A stretch of DNA of 64,000 bases from Alphaproteobacteria bacterium (lineage in GTDB: Bacteria > Myxococcota_A > UBA796 > GCA-2862545). Where the stretch lies: the NCBI GenBank assembly GCA_020632875.1, contig JACKET010000027.1, positions 1-64,000 on the forward strand. The letters are read 5' to 3'. Under the pieces are notes generated by a model that saw only the letters and a list, made by a program, of their open reading frames with translations, was not told the origin of the DNA and did not search any database. A program made the translations under genes and the position numbers. Within the stretch, counting starts at the first letter, position 1. Every line of letters starts with the position of its first letter. Of this stretch, positions 26,032 through 35,923 are shown one piece after another.

Positions 26032-26886
26032 TCAATCGCAGGACGAGAACGTCCCCGATGCCGACTTGCAGAGGTCGAAGGCCTGATCGCGGGCGAGCCC
26101 GTTCCGATCGCAGAACCGGAGCCAGTCGCGCGCGGTCTCGGCGGCCCGGGTGCGGCTGGACTCGGACCGGGCGAACAGCGTCGGGTCGTCCTGCTCGCCC
26201 ATCCGGGTCTGCTCGGCGGACACCCACTGCTGATAGGACGCCAGCGCGCGGATCTGCCACGCGCTGTTCTGTTCCTGCAGGCGCGTGGCCGCGGGCCATC
26301 GATCCGCCGCACCGAGCGCCTCGCCGGCGAGCAGCTCGGCCGATGCATAGCGATGCTCGCCGTAGGCGCGGCGGGCGTCGCCCAGCAGGGCGGCCGGAGA
26401 TGCCGGGGCGACCGGCGCAGCCTCTCGCGGCTCCGACACGGGAGCCTCGCCCACCGGCTGCGGGTCGGCGAATGGGGGGACCTCGCGGACCTCCGCTCCA
26501 CGCGGCGCCGGTGCGGTCTCCGAGCGCTCGGGGAGCATGGGGTCACCCTGCTCGATGGGCTCGGGCGCCGGGGTCGGACCACCGGTCCCCGGGAGCACGG
26601 GCTGGCCGAGGATGCCGCGGGCCGCGACCCACAACACCAGGGCTGCCGCGACCCACAGCGCGACGCCGCTCCACCGTGCGGGGCGCGGAGCCTTCGCCCG
26701 GACCAGCACCGCGCGGAGGTCTCCGCCGGCCGCGAAGGTGTCGAGGTCGGTGCGCAGGGCTTCCTGTCCGGCGCGGATCGCGTCGGCCTTCGCCCGGCAC
26801 GACGCGCAGGACGCCAGGTGGTCGAGCTCGACGAACCGCCAGCCCGGGAGCTCGAGCAGCTGGCGCTGGGTGGCTTCGCAGGTCAT
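26032..26886 (-). CDS. Anti-sigma factor-like membrane protein with Cys-rich N-terminal motif
   Basis: The 284-residue protein has an N-terminal DHLASCASCRAKAD segment that fits the HxxxCxxC part of zinc-binding anti-sigma domains. One membrane helix (WSGVALWVAAALVLWVAARG) lies near 75-95, followed by a long Pro/Glu/Ala-rich outer region and a helical domain to the C-terminus. The first ~60 residues would hold the ECF sigma factor and the outer part would sense the signal. Its ATG overlaps the sigma gene stop (ATGA), as usual for sigma/anti-sigma pairs. The outer domain family is not recognised. Confidence 0.85.
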   Translation of the reverse strand: MTCEATQRQLLELPGWRFVELDHLASCASCRAKADAIRAGQEALRTDLDTFAAGGDLRAVLVRAKAPRPARWSGVALWVAAALVLWVAARGILGQPVLPGTGGPTPAPEPIEQGDPMLPERSETAPAPRGAEVREVPPFADPQPVGEAPVSEPREAAPVAPASPAALLGDARRAYGEHRYASAELLAGEALGAADRWPAATRLQEQNSAWQIRALASYQQWVSAEQTRMGEQDDPTLFARSESSRTRAAETARDWLRFCDRNGLARDQAFDLCKSASGTFSSCD

Positions 26887-27446
26887 CCGTCCCCCAGGAG
26901 CGACGCGAGGTCCGCCACGTGGGCGCGCAGCGCGGCCCGCGCCTGGTGGAGCAGTGCGCGGGCGGTGCCCGGCGCGATGCCGAGCTGCTCCGCCGCGTCT
27001 TTCGGGGCGATGCCCTGGAGCTCGCAGAGGTCGAGGATCTCGCGTTGGCGCGGGCTCAGCGACGCGAACGCCTCGCGGGCGCGACGGCCTGCGCGGTCGA
27101 GATCGATCTCGCGGTCGAGATCCGGCGGTGGTGGCGGGGGCAGGAACGGCAGCACGCGACGGAGCCGGCGCCACCGATCGCGTGCCGTGTTCCGCACGAT
27201 GGCGCGTACCCACGCCTCGAAGGGCCGGGAGACGTCGACCGACGAAAGACTATGAACCAGCTTGATCATCGCGTCCTGCGCGACGTCCTCCGCCGTGGCG
27301 AGATCGCCCGTCTCGAGCAGCGCCCACCGGCGCATCGTCGGCCACCAGCGCGCCGCCAGCGCGTCGAGCGCGGCTTCGTCGCCAGCGACCGCCGCGCGGA
27401 CGAGGTCGGCGTCGGGGGTCTCGGTCACGGGGGAATCCTCGATCAT
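26883..27446 (-). CDS. ECF-type RNA polymerase sigma factor
   Basis: The 187-residue protein has a region 2 segment (LLETGDLATAEDVAQDAMIKL, then PFEAWVRAIVRNTARDRWR) at about 40-95 and a region 4 helix-turn-helix (LSPRQREILDLCELQGIAPK, then DAAEQLGIAPGTARALLHQA) at about 130-178. A Pro-rich linker (LPFLPPPPPPD) joins them. It directs RNA polymerase to a specific regulon, presumably including its own operon. Translation from ATG 27446 or GTG 27449 begins at the foot of a perfect hairpin that contains the Shine-Dalgarno. The anti-sigma factor is encoded immediately downstream. Confidence 0.93.
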   Translation of the reverse strand: MIEDSPVTETPDADLVRAAVAGDEAALDALAARWWPTMRRWALLETGDLATAEDVAQDAMIKLVHSLSSVDVSRPFEAWVRAIVRNTARDRWRRLRRVLPFLPPPPPPDLDREIDLDRAGRRAREAFASLSPRQREILDLCELQGIAPKDAAEQLGIAPGTARALLHQARAALRAHVADLASLLGDG

Positions 27447-27447
27447 C

Positions 27448-27468
27448 ACCCTCCCTACGCGGGAGGGT
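27448..27468 (-). promoter_or_regulatory. Hairpin sequestering the Shine-Dalgarno of the sigma gene
   Basis: On the minus strand ACCCTCCC (27468-27461), a 5-base loop and GGGAGGGT (27455-27448) form a perfect 8-bp stem ending one base before ATG 27446. The 3' arm is the only Shine-Dalgarno-like sequence. A stem this close would hide the ribosome site until melted or bound, so control by temperature, a protein or an sRNA is possible. Confidence 0.55.
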
Positions 27469-27509
27469 GGTCAGCGTTTAGGCGCTGTCGCCGATTCGTT
27501 CCGATCGGC

Positions 27510-27515
27510 TACGCT
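27510..27515 (+). promoter_or_regulatory. -10 hexamer of the 27533 gene
   Basis: TACGCT lies 17 bases before the TTG start at 27533, with the Shine-Dalgarno GGGAGGG in between. It fits the TANNNT pattern seen at other starts in the window. No convincing -35 box was seen. Confidence 0.35.
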
Positions 27516-27532
27516 CGCGCCCGGGAGGGCTC

Positions 27533-29113
27533 TTGGGGCGCGTCTGGTCGAATGGGGAGATCCACCTCGTGCAGTGGCCGGACGGCGCGGTGTGCCGCTA
27601 CCGCGAGGAGCACCTCGACTACTGGTACGACGGGGGAGACCCCGTGCGCCGGGAGGTCCTGTGGGACGCGCTGCGCGACCGCGAGCCGGGCGGAGCCGAG
27701 GGATGGTCGGGCTGGCGGCTGGTCCCGAGCGAAGCCGGGCACCGGCTCGAGGGGCCCGGGCTGGAGCGCATCCACACCGTCCGGCTCGACCTCGGCGACA
27801 CGCCCGCCGGCCCCTTCGATCTCCGGGCACTCTCTCCGCGTGCCCGCCTCGAAGGCACGGCCGTCGTCGATCCGGAACAGGGCCTCGTGCTCGACCTCCA
27901 TGCCGGCTACGGCGTCCGGATCGAGGGGGCGGGGCCCCGAACGGACGTGTGGCTCGGGCACTCCGGGCGCGGCCGCCGCATCTGGGTGAACGGGCCGGAG
28001 CGGGCCTTCGTGGTGGATCTCGCGTACTCCGGGCGCCCCGGGGCTCCCACCGCGCTCCCGGGTCGCCTGTTCGGCCCGCCCACGCGCCGAGGCGTCCTGT
28101 TGCAGATCGGGGAGTCGGTGGTGCGGTGTACGGTCGAGTCGATGCCCGACACCTTCGCCCACACCCGCGAGGGCACCGTCGAGACCGGCGACGTGATCGC
28201 GGTGGCCATGGCCGCCGAGAGCTGGCTCCTGCACCGGGGCGATGCCGTCGAGATCCTCCGATCGGGCGGGGCGTCGCAGTGGTTGGCGCCGCCGACCGAG
28301 GCGACCTGGGAAGCCTGGCCGCCCGATCCACGCGTCGTTGCCGAGGGGCCTCTCGAAGCGACCGTGCCTCCGGGCCCGTTCACGGCGGGCACCCGGATCC
28401 GCAGCATCGGGAGGAAGCTCGCGGGCCTCGTCCTGAAGGCCGGCGACCTCGGCGACGTGCGCATCACCGCGGCCCACCTGCACGGAGTCGAGGCGCGCCC
28501 CGATGCCAACGGCGAGATCCGCTTCCCCCACGCACCGCTGAGCGCGGGGCGCCCGCTGGCCCTGGCCGTCGAGGGCACCGTCGTCGCGTCCGCAGAAGCG
28601 TCGATCCCGCTCTTCGTCGCCACGTACGAGCCGATCGCCGTCGAGACCACCGGGCCCGTGGCGGCGCCACGGCGGCACACGGCGGAGGTCGGCGCGCTGC
28701 ACCTCGTCGTGACCGTGGAGGACGCCGGGCTCGTGCTGGTGCGTGGAGACACCCGGCTCGCTCTGCACCCGGACTGGGTCGCGGCCCTGCGAGAGGCCGG
28801 CGCGCTCGACCTCGACGCCACGCCGCCCGACCTCGACCGGTGGGTGCGACGCGCCCTCGCCCGCTGCCGCGTCCAGGCGGTGTCCGACGACCCGCAGGGT
28901 GTGCTGGCCGAGTGGCTGCGGATGACCGAGCGCGACCGCGAAGCGAGCGGCCCGAAGCTCCCCGCGTACAAGCTCGCGACGGGCAAGCACTGGGTCGTGA
29001 CCGCACCCGAGGCGGCGACCATCCGCGCGGCGCTCGGCGCCGACCACCCGCTCGGCGCCTTCGCGACCGGCCCGCTCGTCGTCGAGGGGCCCGACCCGCT
29101 CGCTACTCCGTGA
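27533..29113 (+). CDS. Hypothetical protein, 526 residues
   Basis: I do not recognise this family. The product is soluble-looking, without a signal peptide or membrane helix, and rich in short beta-strands across the first ~420 residues (DGAVCRYREEHLDYWYDGGD, VWLGHSGRGRRIWVNG). A more helical C-terminal part follows. The start is TTG, preceded by GGGAGGG four bases upstream; no ATG or GTG in frame gives the same N-terminus. It is divergent from the ECF sigma operon, and its last 11 bases overlap the convergent WGR/LRR gene. Codon use is like its neighbours. Confidence 0.75.
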   Translation: MGRVWSNGEIHLVQWPDGAVCRYREEHLDYWYDGGDPVRREVLWDALRDREPGGAEGWSGWRLVPSEAGHRLEGPGLERIHTVRLDLGDTPAGPFDLRALSPRARLEGTAVVDPEQGLVLDLHAGYGVRIEGAGPRTDVWLGHSGRGRRIWVNGPERAFVVDLAYSGRPGAPTALPGRLFGPPTRRGVLLQIGESVVRCTVESMPDTFAHTREGTVETGDVIAVAMAAESWLLHRGDAVEILRSGGASQWLAPPTEATWEAWPPDPRVVAEGPLEATVPPGPFTAGTRIRSIGRKLAGLVLKAGDLGDVRITAAHLHGVEARPDANGEIRFPHAPLSAGRPLALAVEGTVVASAEASIPLFVATYEPIAVETTGPVAAPRRHTAEVGALHLVVTVEDAGLVLVRGDTRLALHPDWVAALREAGALDLDATPPDLDRWVRRALARCRVQAVSDDPQGVLAEWLRMTERDREASGPKLPAYKLATGKHWVVTAPEAATIRAALGADHPLGAFATGPLVVEGPDPLATP

Positions 29114-30383
29114 CCGCCACGTAGAGGTACTCGTCCATCCCCTCCCAGGCGCGCTGGCCATCGACCCGGGCCGTCGGGAAGGCGTGCTGGAGCGCCCAGG
29201 CAGCGTCCTCCGAGAGCACGTTCGCCTGCACGTCGAGCGACAGGTGCGCCACGCGCGGACCGGCCGCGATCAGGGCGTTGGCCCCGGCATCGGTGAGCGC
29301 ACCGAGCGACAGGTCGAGGTGCGTGAGCCGCGCCGGCAGATCGGTGTCGAGCAGCGACGCCACCACCGCGTCCGCGAACCGGCAGTTGCGCACCGCGAGC
29401 CGTCGAAGATTCGGTAGATCATGACGAATCAGCGCATCGACATGCGAGGCCTCTGCCACGGGTACGCCGACCGGCACCCGAAACGCCTCGCCCGTCCAGA
29501 TCTCGAGGTCCTCGAGGCGCGGCAGGGCGCCCCTGGCGAGCTCGACGAGCGGCTCCGCCGACAGGCCGGCCGTCTCGAGCACCAGCTGCTTCAGCCGGGG
29601 CGCGCGGACGGGCCCGAGCTCGATGCCACCGCCGATCAGGTGCACCGATTCGAGCCGCGGGCAGAGCTCGAACAGGCCGAAGCGCCCCACGTCCACCCAC
29701 GAGAGCTCGATGTCCTCGGGCCAGTGGACCGACATCGTGACCCGTCGGAGCCCGCGCGGAGGCGTTTCGCGTAGGGCCTCGAAGAGAGCGGCAGGCCCCG
29801 TTCCGTCCTCGAGCACCTCGACGTCGATCTCGCGGAGGAATCGCAGCGCATCGGGCGGGCCGGGAAGCGCCACGCCGCGCACGCGCTCGAAGAAACCGAA
29901 CCGCGTGCGGATGGACGTCTCGTTCGGTGGTTCCTCGAAGATCCGGCTGCTGAGGCCGGCCCGTTCCGTAGCCATGCCTGGTCGCTCGCCGGACGCGGCG
30001 CTCTCGACCTCGAGCGCGACGAGACGGGCGAGCTCGGAGGCCGTGCCGTGCTGCAGCAACATGTCGGCGTAGACCTGCCACCCCTCGAGGTCGTCGGGGT
30101 GGTCGTGCAGGCGCTCTTCGAGGGCGGAGTCGCCGACCAGACGCCGGCCGCCTTCCGTGGCGGCCTCGACCTCGACGAATCCCTCCCCGAGGCGTGCGGC
30201 CACGGCCCGATCCATCGCCGAACCCGCACGCGTGGGATCGGCGAGCTCGCGGACGGCCTCGCGGGGCTTCTGTCCGACGACGCCGAACCGGGTGATCAGG
30301 CAGCAACCGTCGACCCGGACCTCCCAGAACACCCCCTCGCGTTCGTAGCGGCGCACGCCCCCTCCAGCGCCAGGGTACCCCAT
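29103..30383 (-). CDS. WGR domain-TIGR02996-leucine-rich repeat protein
   Basis: The protein starts with a WGR-type domain (RRYEREGVFWEVRVDGCCLI, TRFGVVGQ, then MDRAVAARLGEGFVEV), known from PARPs and bacterial proteins as a nucleic-acid or partner-binding module. A TIGR02996 motif follows at about 90-120 (HPDDLEGWQVYADMLLQHG), typical of Myxococcota. The remaining ~280 residues look like irregular leucine-rich repeats (PRLESVHLIGGG, APRLKQLVLETAG, LPNLRRLAVRNC, ARLTHLDLSLGALTDAG). The combination suggests a protein-interaction scaffold. The start could be ATG 30398 or 30383; neither has a good Shine-Dalgarno. It overlaps the convergent gene by 11 bases. Confidence 0.82.
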   Translation of the reverse strand: MGYPGAGGGVRRYEREGVFWEVRVDGCCLITRFGVVGQKPREAVRELADPTRAGSAMDRAVAARLGEGFVEVEAATEGGRRLVGDSALEERLHDHPDDLEGWQVYADMLLQHGTASELARLVALEVESAASGERPGMATERAGLSSRIFEEPPNETSIRTRFGFFERVRGVALPGPPDALRFLREIDVEVLEDGTGPAALFEALRETPPRGLRRVTMSVHWPEDIELSWVDVGRFGLFELCPRLESVHLIGGGIELGPVRAPRLKQLVLETAGLSAEPLVELARGALPRLEDLEIWTGEAFRVPVGVPVAEASHVDALIRHDLPNLRRLAVRNCRFADAVVASLLDTDLPARLTHLDLSLGALTDAGANALIAAGPRVAHLSLDVQANVLSEDAAWALQHAFPTARVDGQRAWEGMDEYLYVAVTE

Positions 30384-30472
30384 GGCGGCGGAACGCATCC
30401 TCGGCAGAGTTGCCTACCCAACCCTCAGACCTCGCAGGACCGACCGCGGCGTGTCTCCCGCAGTCGGGCCGG

Positions 30473-33298
30473 TCAGCGCTTCGCGAACGCCGACTTCTCG
30501 ACCTTCCCGAGGGGTACGAAAGCGCCGTCGGTCATGACGACGAACGGCCGCTCGTCGAAGTGCAGGTGCCCGAGCCCGTCGTGCTCGATGATCTGCAGCT
30601 TGCCCATCCCGAATCCCATCGGACCGCGGCTGTAGTAGTGGGCCTGGAGGGTGTACGGGAACGCCTTCGGCGCGTCGATCGCGAAGCACTCGGGCCCGTA
30701 GCCCGTCGTGATGTCGGCGTAGAGCGTGCCGCCGCTCTTCAGCTCGCGGTCGGAGTAGTAGGCGTGCCCGCCCCTGCTGTCGAAGATGTGGAAGTCCACG
30801 TCGTTCGCGTCGGTCTCCCAGTTCAGCACGAAGCGGAGCGCGGGCCCGGTGGCGGGCTTCACCTCCATCCCCTCGAGGGCCGCGCCGACCTTCGCGCTCG
30901 GGTCCGAGGCCTTCCAGGCCGCCGCGATGAGCGCCGCGTCCTCGCGGAGGATGCGGTGTGCGGCCTCGAACCGATCGAACGGCTGGGCGAGCGCGTCCTT
31001 GATCACGGCGATCGCCTCGGCGTGCTTCCCGGCCTTCGCGAGGCTCCACGCGAGCATCCGGTGCCCGCTCGGGTGGTCCCCGCGCTGCTCGACGGCCACG
31101 CGATAGGTGTCGGTGGCCAGCGGAAGACCTGCATCTCCCAGGGCTTCGAGGCGCTCACCCGCGAGGCGACGCAGGTCGGCTCGTGACGGGAACAGGTCGA
31201 TGAGCGAGCCATACACCCGCGCGGCCTCGGCGCTGCGGCCCTGGCGCTGCCACACCTCGCCGAGCGCGAGCAGAGCGAGCGGATCGCCCGGCGACCGCTT
31301 CCACCACGCGAGGGCGAGCTGCTCCGCCCGGTCGAGCTTCTTCTCCTCGAGCGCGATCATCACCTCGAGGTAGTCGCCGTCCCAGGCGTCGCGCGGATTC
31401 GTCGACGCCGGCACCGCCTCTTCCTCCGCCTCGATGCGCCCCTCGAAGTCGTCCGCCGACACATCCGCAGGAGCGGCGCGTGGCGGCGGAGGCGGCTCGC
31501 GGCGGCCCCGCGGGCGCGAGTCGCGCGACTCTTCGCGGGCCATGGAGCTCTCGGCCGCCATGTCCGCCTTCTTCTCCTTCGCGTCGGACTCGGGCTCTTC
31601 GTCGGACACCCGGTTCTCGTTCACCGGCTCCTCGCCCTCGCCGCCCTCGACGCCGAGGACCGGTGCCTTCCGCTTCAGCCAGGTGAGGTCGCCGTCGTCG
31701 ACGATGAGGATGTCGGTGAGCGCGTTCCGCGGGATGCCGAAGCGCTCGTAGTCGGCCTCGGTCTCGAGCACGAGGAGGCCCGTGTGGGGCGACAGGACGC
31801 GGTTCCGCGTCGACACCTCGACGATCTGCCCGATGATGGCCTCGCGGGCCTCCTTGCTCTCGGCGCGCGCCTCGCGCTCCTGGAGCGCGCCGATCTCGGC
31901 CTGGGCCGACGCCCGCTTCAGGAGCGGGCCGTTCGACGTGCGCGTCACGAGCGGGCCGACCGAGCGCCCGTCGAGCAGCACGTCGAGCTTCTTCGCCGCG
32001 GGGAGATCCGCGTATACGGTCACGGTGTCGCCGGGCTGGAGGCCCGCCACGTGGCTCGGGTACACCCAGTCGGCGCCGGGCACCGACACCTCCACCACAC
32101 CCGCGGTGCCGAGCCCGAGCCGGCGCGCGACCTCGGACCGCTCCAATGCGTCGCCGTCGAGCACGACCCCATCGCGCTTGCCGGCCGACACCCACTGGCC
32201 CGCGGAGGCCTCGTCGCGCGCGCCGCCCTGGAGCACCACGTCGAGCCGCCCGATTCCAGCGGACTTGACCGCGTCGCGGATGGCAGCGGTCTCCCGGGTG
32301 CCCGCCGTCACGACGCCATCCGTGAACAGCACCACGCGATCCGCCGTTCCTGCGGCCTTCAGCGCGGCAGACAGGTCGGAGGCACCGAGCGCCCCGCGCT
32401 TGCGGAGCGCATCGAGGTCGGCGGCCTTCAGGCTCTTCGCCGACCCCCTCCAGATCTCCTCGACCGTCTGATCGTAGGCGAGGATCCGAACGTCTCCGCC
32501 GAACGTCGGGACGATCTCGGCGAGCGAGGCGATCATCCCGTCGAGCGACAGGGCGCGGGACGCGCTCGTGTCGACGAGCACGGTCGCGCCCTTCACGGCG
32601 TCCTTCGAGACCGAGAGCTGCGGGACGACCCGGACCACCGAGGTCTCGGCCCCGCGGAGCGCGAGGTTCTCGGACTTCTCGGGCGGGAGCGCCAGATCCC
32701 CTTCGGGCACGGCGTACTCGGTCTGCAGCGCGTACGACTTCCCGTTCGCGCTGACGGTCGCCGTGAGGACGCCGAGCTCGGGCAGCCCGCCGGTCGGCAG
32801 CGACCAGGGCTCGCCCGCGTCGAGGTCGTGCGACCAGCTGATGATGATCTCCTTCTTCGCCTTCGCTTCGATCGGGAAGACGCGCGCCCGGAACTCGTTG
32901 CCGGCGTCGTACTCGAGGAGCGCGGGGTCGGTCCGGCGATGCAGGAAGTCCTCGTAGGCTCGCCGCGCCGCCTGGAGCTCGACGACCTCGCCCTCCTGCC
33001 AATTGTCACCGAGCTTCATGGCGAATCGGCTGACCGCGGCACCCGTGGGGAGCGTGATCTCGAACCGCCCCTCGATGCGCCGATCCTCCGGGTTCTCGAA
33101 CACCAGGTGGAGCTGCGTGTACGCCAGCGGCTCCTCCACGACGGCATCGACGTGCATCTCGGCCAGGCGGAGCCCCGTGCCGTCGGCGGCGGTGAGCGAG
33201 AGCGGCGCCGAACGCTCGGGCACGTCGAGCCAGGTGAGGTCGTCGACCGCGGCGACCGCGGACGGGGGGAGGAAGCAGGCAGAGAGGAAGAGCAGCAT
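30473..33298 (-). CDS. VIT-VWA domain lipoprotein with TPR and DUF2135-like C-terminus
   Basis: The 941-residue protein starts MLLFLSACFLPP (lipobox Cys at residue 8). A VIT domain fills about 20-170 (MHVDAVVEEPLAYTQLHLVF, GNEFRARVFPIEAKAKKEI), as in inter-alpha-trypsin inhibitor heavy chains. A VWA-like domain follows (about 235-400; GATVLVDTSASRAL in place of a full DxSxS, VVLFTDGVVTAG). An acidic and Arg/Pro-rich linker (about 560-640), TPR-like helices (about 650-800) and a DUF2135-type domain (LRFVLNWETDANDVDFHIFD) complete it. It is probably an exported scaffold. GGAGG precedes the ATG. It is divergent from the UbiB-like gene across 80 bases. Confidence 0.9.
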   Translation of the reverse strand: MLLFLSACFLPPSAVAAVDDLTWLDVPERSAPLSLTAADGTGLRLAEMHVDAVVEEPLAYTQLHLVFENPEDRRIEGRFEITLPTGAAVSRFAMKLGDNWQEGEVVELQAARRAYEDFLHRRTDPALLEYDAGNEFRARVFPIEAKAKKEIIISWSHDLDAGEPWSLPTGGLPELGVLTATVSANGKSYALQTEYAVPEGDLALPPEKSENLALRGAETSVVRVVPQLSVSKDAVKGATVLVDTSASRALSLDGMIASLAEIVPTFGGDVRILAYDQTVEEIWRGSAKSLKAADLDALRKRGALGASDLSAALKAAGTADRVVLFTDGVVTAGTRETAAIRDAVKSAGIGRLDVVLQGGARDEASAGQWVSAGKRDGVVLDGDALERSEVARRLGLGTAGVVEVSVPGADWVYPSHVAGLQPGDTVTVYADLPAAKKLDVLLDGRSVGPLVTRTSNGPLLKRASAQAEIGALQEREARAESKEAREAIIGQIVEVSTRNRVLSPHTGLLVLETEADYERFGIPRNALTDILIVDDGDLTWLKRKAPVLGVEGGEGEEPVNENRVSDEEPESDAKEKKADMAAESSMAREESRDSRPRGRREPPPPPRAAPADVSADDFEGRIEAEEEAVPASTNPRDAWDGDYLEVMIALEEKKLDRAEQLALAWWKRSPGDPLALLALGEVWQRQGRSAEAARVYGSLIDLFPSRADLRRLAGERLEALGDAGLPLATDTYRVAVEQRGDHPSGHRMLAWSLAKAGKHAEAIAVIKDALAQPFDRFEAAHRILREDAALIAAAWKASDPSAKVGAALEGMEVKPATGPALRFVLNWETDANDVDFHIFDSRGGHAYYSDRELKSGGTLYADITTGYGPECFAIDAPKAFPYTLQAHYYSRGPMGFGMGKLQIIEHDGLGHLHFDERPFVVMTDGAFVPLGKVEKSAFAKR

Positions 33299-33378
33299 CG
33301 GACCTCCGGTCGACCGTCCAACGCCAGGACGCGCCGGGACCTTACGCCACGCGCAGCGCGGCGCGATAAACGCCAGGG

Positions 33379-35034
33379 ATGCAGATCGTCCGGCCCATCG
33401 TGAGCGGCGTCGGCGGCCTCGGTCGCAGTGTCTCGGATCTCGGCCGCCTCCAGGCCGTGGCGCGCATCCTGATCCGCCACGGGCTCGGGCTGCTGGTCGC
33501 CGGCATCGATCTGCCCGGCATGCCCCGCGCCGAGCGCGAGCTCCAGACCACGCCCGAGCGCGCGACCCAGGCGATCACCGAGCTCGGCCCGACGTTCGTG
33601 AAGCTCGGCCAGATCCTCTCCACCCGCCCCGACGTGATCCCCGAGGCGTACTGCGAGGCGTTCACCAAGCTCCAGGACGACGTGGGCGCCCTGCCGTTCG
33701 CCGAGATCGAAGCCGAGCTCGACAAGAGCCTCGGTCCCGACTGGCGCGACCGGGTGGACGTCGACGAAGAGCCCCTGGCCACCGCATCGATCGCGCAGGT
33801 GCACACCGGTCGCCTGAAAGACGGCACCCGCGTCGTGCTCAAGGTCCAGCGCCCGGGCATCGCGCGAATCATCCGCAGCGACCTGAACATCCTGTACTTC
33901 CTCGCCCGGCGTCTGCTCGCCGAGGTGCCCGAGGCGCGCAGCTTCGACCCGCTCGGCATGCTGGGCGAGTTCGACCGGTCGATCTCCGCCGAGCTCGACT
34001 TCACCATCGAAGCCGGAAACATCACGAAGTTCCAGAAGAACTTCGCAGGCGACCCCGAGGTCCACATCCCGCGGGTCTACGACGCGCTCACGACCGCCGA
34101 GGTGCTGTGCCTCGAATTCCTCGACGGCGTCACCCTGCGCGAGGCCCGCGCGGCCGGGTGCGACATGAAGGTCGTCGGCGATCGCTACCTGCGCGTCGCG
34201 TACGACATGCTGTTCGTCCACGGCCTGTTCCACGGCGACCTGCACCCGGGCAACGTCATCGTGCTGCCCGGCGACGTCATCGGGCTCGTCGACTTCGGCA
34301 TGGTCGGCCGCCTCACCGCCGAGATGCGCAACAACGTCATCTCCATCATGTTCGCGCTCCAGCGCGGCGACTACCGCACGATCGCCCGGCTCTTCTACGA
34401 GATCGCCATCAAGGATGGGCGGCTCGACTACCCGGCCGTCGAGCGCGAGACCGTCGAGGTCATGCAGGAGCACTGGTCGGGCGGCTCGATCCGCGAGATG
34501 AACATGGGCGCGTTCGTCATGGGGCTCGCCGTGCGCGCGGCCCGGCAGGGCTGCCGGATCCCGAGCAACTACACGATGCTGTTCAAGAGCATCATGACGA
34601 GCGAAGGCCTCGCGAAGTCGCTCATCGAAGAGGTCGACCCGATCGCCGCGATCCGGCCCTACTTCGAGCGGATGGTCGCCGAGCGCATCTCGCGCGAGTC
34701 CCTCGAGAAGGAGGCGTTCTACTACGCCTTCACGATGCAGAGCCTGCTGTCGCGCCTCCCCGTCACCGTGAGCCAGCTGCTCGACGACATGGATGCCCAG
34801 CGGCTGCGCTTCTCCGTCCGGAACATCGCCGACCCCGCCGAGATCGCCGCGGCCGACCGCCGCACGAACCGCGTGCTGGCCGGCTCGATGGCAATGACGA
34901 GCGCTGTGTGCGGCACGCTGGCGCTGCTGATCGACAGCGCCTGGCTCGGCATCGCGATCGCCCTGTTCTTCTACGCCGTGATGGCGGCCCTCTTCGCCTA
35001 CACGGTCTGGTCGGTGTTCTGGAACCGCGGGTGA
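33379..35034 (+). CDS. ABC1/AarF/UbiB-family atypical kinase
   Basis: The 551-residue protein belongs to the UbiB/COQ8 family of atypical kinase/ATPases linked to isoprenoid quinone biosynthesis and membrane lipid handling. It has the family KxGQ motif (FVKLGQILSTRPD), the Ala-rich nucleotide loop (ATASIAQVHTG), VVLKVQRPG lysine, HGDLHPGN catalytic loop and DFG. Two C-terminal membrane helices (MAMTSAVCGTLALLIDSAW and IALFFYAVMAALFAYTVW) complete the standard plan. No other quinone-synthesis gene is nearby. The ATG follows a weak CCAGGG. Confidence 0.93.
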   Translation: MQIVRPIVSGVGGLGRSVSDLGRLQAVARILIRHGLGLLVAGIDLPGMPRAERELQTTPERATQAITELGPTFVKLGQILSTRPDVIPEAYCEAFTKLQDDVGALPFAEIEAELDKSLGPDWRDRVDVDEEPLATASIAQVHTGRLKDGTRVVLKVQRPGIARIIRSDLNILYFLARRLLAEVPEARSFDPLGMLGEFDRSISAELDFTIEAGNITKFQKNFAGDPEVHIPRVYDALTTAEVLCLEFLDGVTLREARAAGCDMKVVGDRYLRVAYDMLFVHGLFHGDLHPGNVIVLPGDVIGLVDFGMVGRLTAEMRNNVISIMFALQRGDYRTIARLFYEIAIKDGRLDYPAVERETVEVMQEHWSGGSIREMNMGAFVMGLAVRAARQGCRIPSNYTMLFKSIMTSEGLAKSLIEEVDPIAAIRPYFERMVAERISRESLEKEAFYYAFTMQSLLSRLPVTVSQLLDDMDAQRLRFSVRNIADPAEIAAADRRTNRVLAGSMAMTSAVCGTLALLIDSAWLGIAIALFFYAVMAALFAYTVWSVFWNRG

Positions 35035-35098
35035 CCCGCTACGGGCAGCCTTCGGGGGCTCGAAGCTACTGAATCCTCGCCGCGCGCTCCCGATGCGA

Positions 35099-35104
35099 TA
35101 GGCT
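35099..35104 (+). promoter_or_regulatory. -10 hexamer of the SDR gene
   Basis: TAGGCT lies 23 bases before ATG 35128, with a GGGGGA Shine-Dalgarno between. The same hexamer precedes the genes at 49099 and 52114. Confidence 0.35.
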
Positions 35105-35127
35105 CTCCCGTCGCTCTTGGGGGACGG

Positions 35128-35913
<786 letters not shown>

Positions 35914-35923
35914 GGATCGGGGC

